Below, one piece after another: positions 14,993 through 23,663 of a stretch of DNA of 42,878 nt (position 1 is its first letter; each line of letters opens with the position of its first letter). Both the position numbers and the translations under genes were made by a program. The DNA comes from Clostridiales bacterium. GTDB taxonomy: Bacteria > Bacillota > Clostridia > Oscillospirales > Acutalibacteraceae. The notes beneath the pieces are model-generated. The model had not been told where the DNA came from. It was given only the letters and a program-made list of their open reading frames with translations, and made no database searches. The stretch spans positions 3,726-46,603 of the forward strand of contig DXVY01000001.1 of the NCBI GenBank assembly GCA_019417145.1. The letters run 5' to 3'.

Positions 14993-15884
14993 ATCCCTGT
15001 TGTCTTAAAAAGCTTTCCGTTTCCTCCCGCGTGGGGATGGAAGCGGCGGCCCCTTTGCGGGAAACGGCCAACGCGGCGGCACCGCTGGCCAGCCGGAGAA
15101 TGTCTGGGGCGGGCAGGCCTTCGGTCAGCCCGGCGAGAAAATACCCCGTGAAGGTATCCCCCGCCGCCGTGGTGTCCACCACCGGCACCTGGAAGATGGG
15201 GTGAGCGAAGACGGTCTTCCCGTCCCAATAGCGCACCCCGTTTTCGCCCAGAGTCAGGACAATTTGCGCCCGGGGATACCGGGCCCGCAGCCCGTCCAGC
15301 ACTTCCTGGGGCCTCTGTGCGCCGGACAAAGCCGCCCCCTCGATTTCGTTGAGCAGGAAACAGTCCACCAAATCCAGCGGCAGCCCGGCCAGATCCGGGG
15401 TGATGGGGGAGGGGTTGAGAGCGATACGCACACCTCGTTCCGCCGCCCCCCGCAGGAGGTCCTCCAAGCCGTTGGTCTCGTTCTGCACCAGCAGCCAGTC
15501 GCCGGCCGCGCAGCCCGCCAAGGCCGCCGCGATATCCTCCCGCGTCAGGGCGTGGTTGGTGCCGGGATACAGCAGGATGGCGTTCTGCCCGGCGGCGTCC
15601 ACCTGAATGATGGCGTGGCCGGACACTGCGTCCGTTACCCGGACGTCCGATATGTCGACCCCCTCTGCCTCCAGCTGCTGAAGCAGAAACAGCCCGTCCC
15701 TGCCGACGCAGCCGGCGTGGGCCGTGCGCGCGCCGGCCCGGGCCAGAGCCACCGACTGATTGAGCCCTTTGCCTCCGCAGCCCTTGTTCAATTCCAAAGA
15801 GGCGATGGTCTCGCCGGGCTGCACAAAATGCGCCACCTGATATACATAGTCAATGTTCAGCGAGCCCATGTTCAGAATTTTCAT
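14991..15884 (-). CDS. rbsK: Ribokinase-type PfkB sugar kinase
   Basis: A 297-residue PfkB-family kinase, best matched to ribokinase, which makes ribose 5-phosphate from ribose and ATP. The N-terminal substrate-binding segment has GSLNIDYVY (8-16), and PfkB signature 1 appears as GCGGKGLNQSVALARAG (36-52). Near residue 240 is DTTAAGDTFTGYFLAGL, containing the anion hole and the catalytic Asp of signature 2. AAAGGA precedes the ATG. It lies 40 nt downstream of an ADP-ribosylglycohydrolase gene on the same strand, fitting use of ribose released from ADP-ribose or nucleosides. Another pentose or nucleoside substrate remains possible. Confidence 0.88.
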   Translation of the reverse strand: MKILNMGSLNIDYVYQVAHFVQPGETIASLELNKGCGGKGLNQSVALARAGARTAHAGCVGRDGLFLLQQLEAEGVDISDVRVTDAVSGHAIIQVDAAGQNAILLYPGTNHALTREDIAAALAGCAAGDWLLVQNETNGLEDLLRGAAERGVRIALNPSPITPDLAGLPLDLVDCFLLNEIEGAALSGAQRPQEVLDGLRARYPRAQIVLTLGENGVRYWDGKTVFAHPIFQVPVVDTTAAGDTFTGYFLAGLTEGLPAPDILRLASGAAALAVSRKGAAASIPTREETESFLRQQG

Positions 15885-15924
15885 AGCGGTCCTTTCCGGG
15901 CGTCCGCCCTTGGCATCATGGGTT

Positions 15925-17214
15925 TCAAAAACGGCTCTCCGTCAGCCGGACAAACCGGGCGACCACGTCCTGGATGGAGAAAACCCGCGCCCCCCTCATG
16001 TAGGTGCGCACCTGATCGTGGAACCCGGCCGTCCAGCGGGGATCGATGCCCGCCCGGCCCACCGTCGCGCCCAGCAGGCTCCCCGCCGTGGCGGCGGTGC
16101 AGTCGTTGTCCAGCCCCATGGCCACCGTGTTGCCGATGGTGGCGGTGAAGTCCCCCCGGCCAAGGTACAGGCCGAAGATGGTCAGGCAGGCGTTGTTGTT
16201 GGTATGGACCGGATGCATCCCCGCGAACCGCTCGTCGATCAGCCGCCGCGCCTGGCGGAAATCGGTTATCTTCCCGCCTGTCTCCAGCGCCCATTCCACA
16301 TCTCGGTGCAGGGCGCAGTCCCGGGGAATTTCCCGCAGTCCCGCCCGGACGGCCTCCAGCGGGTCGTCCGTCACAAAAGCCGCGGCAATCGCCGCCGCAA
16401 AGAACATCTCCCCATAAATGCCGTTGCGCCGATGGCTGAGATACGCATCCCGATAGGCAAGCGCCGCCGCCAGCCGGGGATCACCCGCCGCCGCGTAGGC
16501 GAACCCGTCGGCCCGGATATCCGCGCCGATCCATTGGCAGAAGGGATTGTCCCGGTCCGCCGCCTCCGCCGCTGGAATGCCCGCCTTCAGGTTGCGCAGC
16601 GCCACATCCTCCGCCGTGCAGGCGCAGGGAAGCCGTTCGATCCACATCCGCCCCACGTCCGCCGTGGTGAAATCGAAGCCGTGGGCCTCCAAAATCAGCA
16701 GACCCAGCAGGGTATAGGTGATGTCGTCGTCCACCGGCACCCCGTCCATGCCGTCCCGGGTGTATCGCTGTCTCGCGTCCACCCCGTACTGCACGTCCCA
16801 GGGACGATCCACCTGCCGCCAATATTCCTCCGGCGGGAAGGCCATGCCGCTGGCCGCGGCCAGCGCCTCCATGCTTTTCACCGGCCAATTTTCTACCGGT
16901 ACCCCCAGTGTACAGCCGGCGAACCGGCCCAGCACCGCCCCGGCCATCCGATCCTCGAGCCGTTCCGGCCGCTTCGGCGCGTTGCCCCCATCGCACAGGG
17001 CGAGAATGGCGGCGTACGCATCCGGCTCCCGTTCCCGCAGCAGCGGGTCGGGATCCAGTCCGCGAATAGCTGCCTCCGCCTGCCGCAGCGCCTCCTCCAG
17101 CCTGTCCGCCGCTGCCTCCGCCTCTCTGCCGCTGCCGGACTCCGCCGCCAGCGCGGCGAAATCCGCCGTCCGGTTCAGCCTCTCCCGCAGAGGGCCAAAA
17201 TCCACATAATGCAC
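15925..17214 (-). CDS. ADP-ribosylglycohydrolase (DraG/ARH) family protein
   Basis: A 429-residue member of the all-helical ADP-ribosylglycohydrolase family. These are magnesium-dependent enzymes that cut N- or O-glycosidic bonds of ADP-ribose or related ribosides. The core starts near residue 90 with DRMAGAVLGRFAGCTLGVPVE. Metal-binding acidic motifs are VDDDITYTLLGL (~157-168) and GLDNDCTAATAGSLLGA (~365-381). The first ~85 residues are an Ala/Glu-rich helical extension outside the core. The start is GTG, chosen because AAAGGAGG lies 8 nt before it. It is followed by ribokinase in the same direction and is divergent from an AraC-type gene, suggesting a catabolic ribosyl-salvage unit rather than reversal of protein modification. 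Substrate is inferred only. Confidence 0.88.
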   Translation of the reverse strand: MHYVDFGPLRERLNRTADFAALAAESGSGREAEAAADRLEEALRQAEAAIRGLDPDPLLREREPDAYAAILALCDGGNAPKRPERLEDRMAGAVLGRFAGCTLGVPVENWPVKSMEALAAASGMAFPPEEYWRQVDRPWDVQYGVDARQRYTRDGMDGVPVDDDITYTLLGLLILEAHGFDFTTADVGRMWIERLPCACTAEDVALRNLKAGIPAAEAADRDNPFCQWIGADIRADGFAYAAAGDPRLAAALAYRDAYLSHRRNGIYGEMFFAAAIAAAFVTDDPLEAVRAGLREIPRDCALHRDVEWALETGGKITDFRQARRLIDERFAGMHPVHTNNNACLTIFGLYLGRGDFTATIGNTVAMGLDNDCTAATAGSLLGATVGRAGIDPRWTAGFHDQVRTYMRGARVFSIQDVVARFVRLTESRF

Positions 17215-17227
17215 AGCCGTTTCCTCC

Positions 17228-17255
17228 TTTACAAATCCGAATGATACGGTATACT
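17228..17255 (+). promoter_or_regulatory. Sigma-A-like promoter for the AraC-type regulator
   Basis: TTTACA (17228-17233) is 16 bp from TATACT (17250-17255). It overlaps the Shine-Dalgarno site of the divergent ADP-ribosylglycohydrolase gene, so the two leaders share this 93-nt spacer. No clear minus-strand promoter was found. Confidence 0.55.
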
Positions 17256-17307
17256 GTTAGCATACGCCGCTATTCCGATGATTTCTTCGCAGAAACGGGG
17301 TTATCCT

Positions 17308-18180
17308 ATGCAGAATCGCGCCATTTCCGATGCGTATCGCATCGAATACGCCCCCTTTGAGGATCTGTTCCGAGACCAGCCGCGGCTTATCCACTGGGCG
17401 GTCAATCAGCCCCTGCCCGGCGCCATTCAGGATTTGCACCACCACGACGCGCTGGAGGTGGGCTATTGCCGGGAGGGCGCGGGCATTTTCATCATTGACG
17501 GGGAGGTGCTTCCCTTTTCCGCTCCCTGCGCCACCGTGATTTATCCCGGCCAGCTCCATAAGGCCTGCAGCATAGGAGAGCCAGCCAGTCGCTGGCTGTT
17601 CATCACCTTTCGCGCGCAGGGGCTGTTCGGCGGGGACACGGGCGCTCTGGCCCGCCTGCCTTGGAACGGCCCGCCGGCCCGCGCCTGCCTGTCGGCGGAT
17701 CATGGGCTGGTCGATCTGGCGCGGGAGGCCGCTGCCGAGCTGGAGGAGAGAAGGGAGGAGGGGGAGGACTGCGCCCGCGGCCTGCTGGCCGCCCTGCTTC
17801 TGCGTCACGCGCGGCTTTGCCGGCAGACGGGGGAGGAAGCCTCCGTGTCCGCCCGCCGTCCCTATCTGCAGCGCCTCGCCCCAGTTATCCAGGCCATCAG
17901 CCGGGAATACCGGGACGACCTGACCGTGGAAGGTCTGGCCCGCCGCTTTTACCTGCATCCCGCCACCCTGCGGGAATGGTTCCAGAAGGCGATGGGGCTG
18001 TCTCCCCAGCAGTACCTCCACCGGGTGCGGATTTCCGCCGCCTGTTCTCTGCTGCTGGGCACCTCCAGGCCGGTGCTGGATATCGGCCTGGAGGTGGGGT
18101 ACCACTCGGCTTCCAGCTTCGGCCGCCAGTTCCGCGCCGTCTGCGGCTGTACCCCCAAGGCCTATCGTCTCAAACGATAA
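17308..18180 (+). CDS. AraC/XylS-family transcriptional regulator
   Basis: A 290-residue regulator with an N-terminal cupin effector-binding domain and a C-terminal double helix-turn-helix. The cupin part shows LHHHDALEVGYCREGAG and VIYPGQLHK. The DNA-binding part (~190-290) begins AISREYRDDLTVEGLARRFY and ends with the family signature DIGLEVGYHSASSFGRQFRA followed by CGCTPKAYR. The frame has an earlier ATG at 17278, but only the one at 17308 has a purine-rich site (ACGGGG) at a usable distance. It faces away from the ADP-ribosylglycohydrolase/ribokinase genes and most likely controls them in response to a sugar or nucleoside. The effector is unknown. Confidence 0.9.
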   Translation: MQNRAISDAYRIEYAPFEDLFRDQPRLIHWAVNQPLPGAIQDLHHHDALEVGYCREGAGIFIIDGEVLPFSAPCATVIYPGQLHKACSIGEPASRWLFITFRAQGLFGGDTGALARLPWNGPPARACLSADHGLVDLAREAAAELEERREEGEDCARGLLAALLLRHARLCRQTGEEASVSARRPYLQRLAPVIQAISREYRDDLTVEGLARRFYLHPATLREWFQKAMGLSPQQYLHRVRISAACSLLLGTSRPVLDIGLEVGYHSASSFGRQFRAVCGCTPKAYRLKR

Positions 18181-18197
18181 ACGACGGAAAACCATAC

Positions 18198-18235
18198 AAA
18201 GAAGCCGGCGTCCCTTTTGGGGTGCCGGCTTCTTT
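18198..18235. terminator. Bidirectional terminator between araC-type gene and DUF4340 operon
   Basis: The perfect 12-bp stem AAAGAAGCCGGC/GCCGGCTTCTTT ends in short A and T tracts on both sides. Confidence 0.82.
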
Positions 18236-18238
18236 GGC

Positions 18239-19813
18239 TTAATACGCTTCGAAATCCTTGCCGTTCAGATAGTCGGTCAAACGCTGCTTGAGCGTGTTGA
18301 CAGCGCTGGCCTTGACGGTGTAGGTTTCTCCGGTGCTTTGTACCACCGTGTACAGGCTCGCCGAGGTCTGGTACATATTGACCACCGTGGAGGGGGCGTC
18401 CTCTCCGTTAAGGGTCATCTTGAAGATCACGCTCGGCGTGCCGGTGGGCTTTTCAGATGCCGAGCCATTGCGAGCCACGCCCATCAGAATCTGGTACAGG
18501 CTCCGGAAGGTGGGCGTGGAATAGGTCTTGTCGCCCACCTTCACCACCAGCTGATCGTCCGATTCTTCTTTGTCGGGGTAATGGCTCAGCTCGAACAGGG
18601 TCTCCTTGCCGTCCACCGTGAGGGAAATGCTCTTGACATTGACGATGTTCTCCATGAACAGCATGGTATCCGCCACGTCGTCGTATTGGAGGGATACCCA
18701 AGAGGAGATGGAGGAGGAGGACACCAGGTAAATCACCGGGATATCGTCCGCCATCACATAATAATTGCCGTCCTCGTCCTTGTTCCCCACCGTGATGGTA
18801 TGGGCGGCCACGTTATAATAGTAGGTGATTTGCGGCGTTTCGCTCGAGCCGCTCGAGGTGCTGGAGGAAGCGGAGGAGCTGGCGTTGGGATCGTCCTTGG
18901 TGGAAGAGATCGCCGTGTTCAGCTTGGCCACCGTGTAGGGCTTGTCAAAGCCGTACTTGGTCAGATCCTCCTTGGTGGGATACGCCTTGAAAGCGCTGCT
19001 GGCCGTCAGGCTGGTGAAAGTGGACAGCGTCTGGGCCAGGTTGGAATTGACGCCCCGCAGATATGGCTTGGTCAGCATGTAGGAATACAGCGACATTTTT
19101 GTGTCGGAGGAGGTGACTTGCCGGAACGCGAAGGTCTGCTTGCGGGCCGTGCCGCTCAGCTCCATATCCCGCAGCACCGCCTGGCCGTTTTCGTCGTCGT
19201 CGTTTTTAGTGGGCGCGGTCATCAGGGTGGTTCCGATATAGGCGGTGGATGCCTGGGAGACCTCGTCGCCCAGACTGGTTTCCACGATGTATACCTCGCC
19301 GCTGTCCTTGACGCGATAATAATATCCGTCCTCCAGCGGTGTCTTGGCGCCGATTTCGAAGGCGTAGGTGGAATCGTCATGGTAGGTCACATTCACCGTC
19401 GCCAGCGGCTTGTCAAAGCCAAAATCCGCCGGATTTTCCACCGCGCCCAGCTTTTTGCTGGCCGAGATGGTGGTGACCGCGCTGATTAGATAGTCGATGT
19501 TGCTCGTGCCGATGGGCAGATCCTTATAGGCCTCCACCACCATGTCGCCGTCGCTGTTTTTCACCAGGGTGAATTCCTCCCCCTGCAGCTTGACGGTCAT
19601 GGTCTTGACCGGATCGTCCACCGTCTTGTCGTCCGCCCCCTTGGATTTATCCAGCAGCGAAATGGAGGGGTCGCTGGATACCTCGGAGGAGGACGCGCTT
19701 TCCTTGGGCGGGATGAGCAACAGAGCCGTCAGGATCCCGCCCAGAGCCACCACGGCCACGCACGCCAGAATCAGCGTGCGGGTCCGTTTGCTCATGGACT
19801 TGCCCTTACTCAT
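18239..19813 (-). CDS. DUF4340 membrane-anchored protein, last gene of the ABC operon
   Basis: A 524-residue protein with a short basic N-terminus, one transmembrane helix (about residues 12-33, LILACVAVVALGGILTALLL) and a large extracytoplasmic part rich in Ser and Lys. Two or three repeated units of the DUF4340 type are visible: GFDKPLATVNVTYHDDSTYAF, then KYGFDKPYTVAKLN, each followed by a Y(Y/F)xx-type strand. A Ser-rich linker lies near residue 315. The family is known mainly as a companion of GldG-type ABC auxiliary proteins; its biochemical role is unsettled. The ATG shares ATGA with the stop of the GldG-like gene, and AAAGGAGG lies just upstream, so translation is coupled. Confidence 0.88.
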   Translation of the reverse strand: MSKGKSMSKRTRTLILACVAVVALGGILTALLLIPPKESASSSEVSSDPSISLLDKSKGADDKTVDDPVKTMTVKLQGEEFTLVKNSDGDMVVEAYKDLPIGTSNIDYLISAVTTISASKKLGAVENPADFGFDKPLATVNVTYHDDSTYAFEIGAKTPLEDGYYYRVKDSGEVYIVETSLGDEVSQASTAYIGTTLMTAPTKNDDDENGQAVLRDMELSGTARKQTFAFRQVTSSDTKMSLYSYMLTKPYLRGVNSNLAQTLSTFTSLTASSAFKAYPTKEDLTKYGFDKPYTVAKLNTAISSTKDDPNASSSASSSTSSGSSETPQITYYYNVAAHTITVGNKDEDGNYYVMADDIPVIYLVSSSSISSWVSLQYDDVADTMLFMENIVNVKSISLTVDGKETLFELSHYPDKEESDDQLVVKVGDKTYSTPTFRSLYQILMGVARNGSASEKPTGTPSVIFKMTLNGEDAPSTVVNMYQTSASLYTVVQSTGETYTVKASAVNTLKQRLTDYLNGKDFEAY

Positions 19814-21603
19814 AGATGCCTCCTTTTAAGGAAGACCACCAGGCAGATAACCAGGATAATAACCGGAATGCCCACGGTGAAGACGCCCAGACCCACAATC
19901 AGGGTGGTGGAATCGGAGAAGGTGATAGTGTCTCGTTCCAGGGACTTGGTGGATACGTTGATGTCGTCCACCACGCCGGTCATGGCGTTCAGAGCGCTTA
20001 TCAGTACGTTTTCATTCTTGACGTTGGCCTGGCTGGCCGCCAGAATGATCTGCGAGGAGCCGCTGAGGATCACGTTGGTCTTCACCTGCTCGTTGTCCAC
20101 ATAGGTCCATTTGACGGCCGCCGCCATGCCGTTGATGGGGTAAGCGTCCGCCGCAAAGGACTTGTCGTCCTCGCTGCTGGCGTTTTCGTCCGTGGCGTCC
20201 TTGATTTTCATCAGCTTGGCGCTTTCCGGGGAGGTGATGAGGGGCACGTTGTACAGGCTGTTCTCGGCGTTGTTTTCCTTATGGGTGATAATCTGGCGGG
20301 TCAGGGGGATCAGCACATTGCCTGAGCCGGACAAATCCTTGGTGAATTCGGTGTCCGCCGTGTCCGCATAGGGGTAGTAGCCGCTGTAGCGGAACGTACG
20401 GGTCAGGCTGGTTTCCATAATGAGATTGTCGGTAACTTCCAGGCCGTACTCCACGTTGAGAAACTCGTACAGATTCTTGCATTCCGCCTGGAAGTCGGCA
20501 AACACCATCAGGTTGCGATCAAGCTTGCCGTCGTTGTCCAGCCATTTCTGCAGCCGTTCGATTTCCTCGGCGGTGAAGTCCTTGGTGGGCCCCACGATAA
20601 GGCCCGCCACCGTGTTCGCGTCAATCTCCTCCGAGGAGGCCAAATTCAGCTCTTTAAACTCATAGCCGTTGGCTTCGTAAATGGATTTCAGGGCGCTGAC
20701 AGTATCCTCGTCCTCTTCGTGTCCCACGAAGGCCGTAATTACCTGCACCGTGTCCCGCATCACGTTCTTGATGCGGGAGGCCAGGGCCACCTCCACCTTG
20801 GAGGACACGGTCTGCGCCTGGGTATAGCCGTCGCCGCTGATTTCGTACATGTCGTTAAAGGATGCCTTCTGATAGCGATCTCCGCACAGTAGGAGGATAT
20901 CGCCGGAGGTAACCTCGTACTTATTGTACTGGGTAGCCAGCTGCGGGTTCAGGTTGAGATCCTCGTATTTGACCGTCACCTTGCCGCCGGAATAGGACGT
21001 ATACTGCTGGAGCGCCTTGTAGATTTCCTTGTACAGCGCCTCCACCTGGTAATAATCGGAGCCCATGTTGGGGTTCTTGTACAGGTCCTCCGAGCCGAAG
21101 ACGATAACCTGCACGTCCTTGTTGATGCTTTTGGCGATTTCCACACTGTTGTCCGACAGGGAGAACAGCTTGTTCTGCGTCAAATCGATATTGATGGGGA
21201 ACCGGTCGGCCAGCAGGCTGACCACCACGTTGAGCACCACCACCAGCACCGCCACCACAGCGGTGATTGCCGTCGCCATGCTGCCATAGCGGAAGCGGCG
21301 GCTGTCCATTTTGGATTTTTTCGGCTTTTTGCCTTTGGCCTTGCCGTCCTGCTCGGGCGCTTCCTCTTCGGCGGCGTCCTCGCTCAGGAATTCCTCCAGG
21401 GACTCCTCCTCCGGCTGCGCGGAATCCTCCGCGTCCTCTCCCGGGCCGGCTTCCTCGGCGGCTTCGCCCTGGCCGGCCGTCTCGCCGTCGGCCGCGGCCT
21501 CCTCGTCGGTGGGCAGCAGGCCCTTTTTGTTCAGTGCCTCCAGCAGTTCGTCTTCCAGCTCGCCGTTGCCGGACGTATTCTCAAATCCGTTATCCTTTAT
21601 CAT
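19810..21603 (-). CDS. GldG-like ABC transporter auxiliary protein
   Basis: A 597-residue GldG/ABC-auxiliary (DUF4350-like substrate-binding) protein. The first ~100 residues are a very acidic, probably disordered cytoplasmic tail (LEEFLSEDAAEEEAPEQDG). A transmembrane helix follows near 112-135 (ITAVVAVLVVVLNVVVSLLA). Then comes FPINIDLTQNKLFSLSDNSV, the characteristic opening of the GldG extracytoplasmic domain, with GPTKDFTAEEIERLQKWLDN in the middle. A second transmembrane helix and KRRHL close the chain. The long acidic head is an oddity compared with gliding-bacterium GldG. The operon context (ATPase, permease, this protein, DUF4340) supports an ABC export or surface-process complex. 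The cargo is unknown. Confidence 0.88.
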   Translation of the reverse strand: MIKDNGFENTSGNGELEDELLEALNKKGLLPTDEEAAADGETAGQGEAAEEAGPGEDAEDSAQPEEESLEEFLSEDAAEEEAPEQDGKAKGKKPKKSKMDSRRFRYGSMATAITAVVAVLVVVLNVVVSLLADRFPINIDLTQNKLFSLSDNSVEIAKSINKDVQVIVFGSEDLYKNPNMGSDYYQVEALYKEIYKALQQYTSYSGGKVTVKYEDLNLNPQLATQYNKYEVTSGDILLLCGDRYQKASFNDMYEISGDGYTQAQTVSSKVEVALASRIKNVMRDTVQVITAFVGHEEDEDTVSALKSIYEANGYEFKELNLASSEEIDANTVAGLIVGPTKDFTAEEIERLQKWLDNDGKLDRNLMVFADFQAECKNLYEFLNVEYGLEVTDNLIMETSLTRTFRYSGYYPYADTADTEFTKDLSGSGNVLIPLTRQIITHKENNAENSLYNVPLITSPESAKLMKIKDATDENASSEDDKSFAADAYPINGMAAAVKWTYVDNEQVKTNVILSGSSQIILAASQANVKNENVLISALNAMTGVVDDINVSTKSLERDTITFSDSTTLIVGLGVFTVGIPVIILVICLVVFLKRRHL

Positions 21604-21619
21604 GTCGGTATTCCTCCCC

Positions 21620-22330
21620 TCAGCTCCATCTCTTGCGATCCAGAACCCGAACGGTCAGGAACACAAACAGCGCTTGTAAACTCAAGAAAAAGACCACATT
21701 GTCGTAGTTGATGACCCCCGAGGTGAAATCGCTGTACCGGCTGGACACCGAGATGAAATTCACCACCGAGGTAATCCATTTGACGGAGGAGAACACCGAC
21801 CCCAGGCTGTCCACCATGATCATGGCGAAGGAGACCACAAAGGTGCCCAGCGCCGCGATGAACTGGCTTTCCGTCAGGCTGGAGATGAACAGGCCGATGG
21901 CGATGACCATGCCGCCCAGCAGCAGCAGCCCCACGTAGTTGCCCACAATCACCAGCCAGTCGGGAGTCACCTGAAAGGCGATGATGACGGCGAACACCAG
22001 GGTGATGGAAATGCCGATGGCGAACAGTAGCAGCGCCGCCAGAAATTTGCCCAGCGCGATGCCCGTCAGGCTCACCGGCGCGGTGAGCAGGGCTTGGTCG
22101 GTGCGCTGCCGCTTGTCGTCGCTGAGCAGGCGCATGGTCAGCACCGGCAGCACCAACAGCAGCACGATGGTGAACAGGCCGCCGAACACGCCGCTTAAAT
22201 CCGCGCTGCCCGCGTACATGTTGGTTGCGAAGAAATAGAAGCCCGAAAACCCGAACAGCACCGCCAGCACAAAGTAGCCGATGGGGGAGGTGAAGAAGGT
22301 TTTGAACTCCCGCTTGAAGATGGCACTCAT
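21620..22330 (-). CDS. GldF-like ABC-2 permease
   Basis: A 236-residue membrane permease with six predicted helices, starting KREFKTFFTSPIGYFVLAVL, the usual opening of ABC-2/GldF-type permeases. A segment LPVLTMRLLSDDKRQRTDQALLTAPVS follows helix 2 and is the conserved cytoplasmic coupling region of the family. The open frame extends far upstream, but that stretch is the antisense-like shadow of the ATPase gene. The ATG at 22330 shares ATGA with the ATPase stop and is preceded by GGAGGG. It pairs with the ATPase below as one transporter. Confidence 0.9.
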   Translation of the reverse strand: MSAIFKREFKTFFTSPIGYFVLAVLFGFSGFYFFATNMYAGSADLSGVFGGLFTIVLLLVLPVLTMRLLSDDKRQRTDQALLTAPVSLTGIALGKFLAALLLFAIGISITLVFAVIIAFQVTPDWLVIVGNYVGLLLLGGMVIAIGLFISSLTESQFIAALGTFVVSFAMIMVDSLGSVFSSVKWITSVVNFISVSSRYSDFTSGVINYDNVVFFLSLQALFVFLTVRVLDRKRWS

Positions 22331-23292
22331 TTCTTTTTCCCTCCTCGAATGCCCTGAGGCACCCGCTCCCGGGTCAGGGCGATAAAGATATCCTCCAGCG
22401 TCATTTCCATGCTCTTCAGGCCCATGAGCGGCCATTTGCGGCTCGCCAGCCGGTCGAACAGGTCGCGGCGGATGTCCGCGCCCTCGCGCACCTCGACGGC
22501 GAATTCGCAGACGCCCGGCTCCCGCTCGCCCATGGAGGCGACATTGTCCACCCCGTCGATGCGGGATATCAGCGCGGAAACGTCCGCTTCCGGCCCAGCC
22601 ACCCGCATCAGGAGACGCCGATCGCTGGAATACTGCTTGGACAGGTTTTCCGCCGTGTCGTTGGCGACGATGGTGCCTTTGTTGATGACCACGATCCGAT
22701 CGCATACCGCCTCGATTTCGGGCAGGATATGGGAGGACAGGATCACCGTGTGGTGCTTGCCCAGGCTCTTGATGAGCGAGCGGATTTCGATGATCTGGTT
22801 GGGGTCGAGCCCCACCGTCGGCTCGTCCAGAATCAGTACCGGCGGATTGCCGATGAGGGCCTGGGCGAAGCCGACCCGCTGCCGGTAGCCCTTGGACAGG
22901 TTCTTGATAAGCCGTCCGTACACGTCGGTGATTTTCATCAGCCGGCAGATCTCCGCGATATGTTGGGCGCGGGGCAGGGCGCATTTCTTAAGATCGTACA
23001 TGAAGTCCAGATATTCGCGCACCGTCATGTCCAGATACAGCGGCGGCTGCTCCGGCAGGTAGCCGATGTTGGCCTTGGCCTCATTAGGCTCCTCCAGCAC
23101 GTCGTGGCCGTTGATTTTCACAACGCCCTCCGACGCCGACAGATAGCCGGTGAGAATGTTCATGGTAGTGGATTTTCCCGCGCCGTTCGGCCCCAGGAAC
23201 CCGAGGATTTCGCCCTCTTCCACTGTGAAGCTGATATGGTTCACGGCGCAGTGCCCGCCATATCGCTTCGTCAGGTTTTGTACCTCGATCAT
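22327..23292 (-). CDS. GldA-like ABC transporter ATP-binding protein
   Basis: The first gene of the four-gene operon, a 321-residue ATPase. Walker A is GPNGAGKST (34-42). The signature is LSKGYRQRVG (132-141), the LSKG variant common in GldA/natA-type exporters rather than LSGGQ. Walker B is VLILDEPTVGLD (152-163). The switch His lies in LSSHILPE (~195). A C-terminal extension of about 100 residues follows the core. AGGAGGG precedes the ATG. With the permease, GldG-like and DUF4340 proteins it likely forms one membrane complex. The leader is long, about 200 nt from the predicted promoter. Confidence 0.93.
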   Translation of the reverse strand: MIEVQNLTKRYGGHCAVNHISFTVEEGEILGFLGPNGAGKSTTMNILTGYLSASEGVVKINGHDVLEEPNEAKANIGYLPEQPPLYLDMTVREYLDFMYDLKKCALPRAQHIAEICRLMKITDVYGRLIKNLSKGYRQRVGFAQALIGNPPVLILDEPTVGLDPNQIIEIRSLIKSLGKHHTVILSSHILPEIEAVCDRIVVINKGTIVANDTAENLSKQYSSDRRLLMRVAGPEADVSALISRIDGVDNVASMGEREPGVCEFAVEVREGADIRRDLFDRLASRKWPLMGLKSMEMTLEDIFIALTRERVPQGIRGGKKK

Positions 23293-23500
23293 GGTTTTGC
23301 CATCCCTCCTGTTAGTATCCGCGCAGGCAAGCCCCGCAGAGCTCTCCTGTCCAACGCGCTGTTTTGCGGCTGTTTACCTATGTCCGCACGCTGTTTTCAT
23401 TGTATCGGAACCGGCGGCGGCAGTTGTAAACAGTCTATAAAAGTTGTGTGTTTATCGTGTGATTTTTCCGTCGGCGCGCGCGGGAAGCATTAACTGCACC

Positions 23501-23529
23501 AGTATAGCATGTTTCTTCCGTCTTTTCAA
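23501..23529 (-). promoter_or_regulatory. Sigma-A-like promoter for the GldA/F/G-like operon
   Basis: On the minus strand TTGAAA (23529-23524) is 17 bp from TATACT (23506-23501), with a TGC extension before the -10. The gap 23293-23663 otherwise holds the ~200-nt leader and a second, poorer minus-strand candidate (TTTACA with a 20-bp spacer to TACAAT). No reading frame was seen there. Confidence 0.65.
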
Positions 23530-23601
23530 TGAAAATTTCAAGTCGGAACGGTCCGAAAATAGCGGAGGAGCCGAAAATACCGGGAATGGAAACCATGCGG
23601 A

Positions 23602-23631
23602 GTGACTGGCGCCCGGAAAATGTGCTATACT
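23602..23631 (+). promoter_or_regulatory. Extended -10 promoter for the thioesterase gene
   Basis: TGC directly before TATACT (23626-23631) gives an extended -10. The -35 GTGACT (23602-23607, 18-bp spacer) is poor, as is usual for this promoter type. The start would be near 23638, about 26 nt before the ATG. Confidence 0.55.
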
Positions 23632-23663
23632 AATGGAAATGAAAGGGAAGAAGGCGGCTGCCG

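Noticed and set aside
18338..19489. A 383-residue plus-strand frame
   Set aside because: Shadow of the DUF4340 gene, with His/Gly-rich composition and no motifs.
22331..22984. Upstream extension of the permease frame to 22984
   Set aside because: The added residues are an alternate-frame reading of the ABC ATPase gene; the permease start at 22330 has its own SD and an ATGA overlap.
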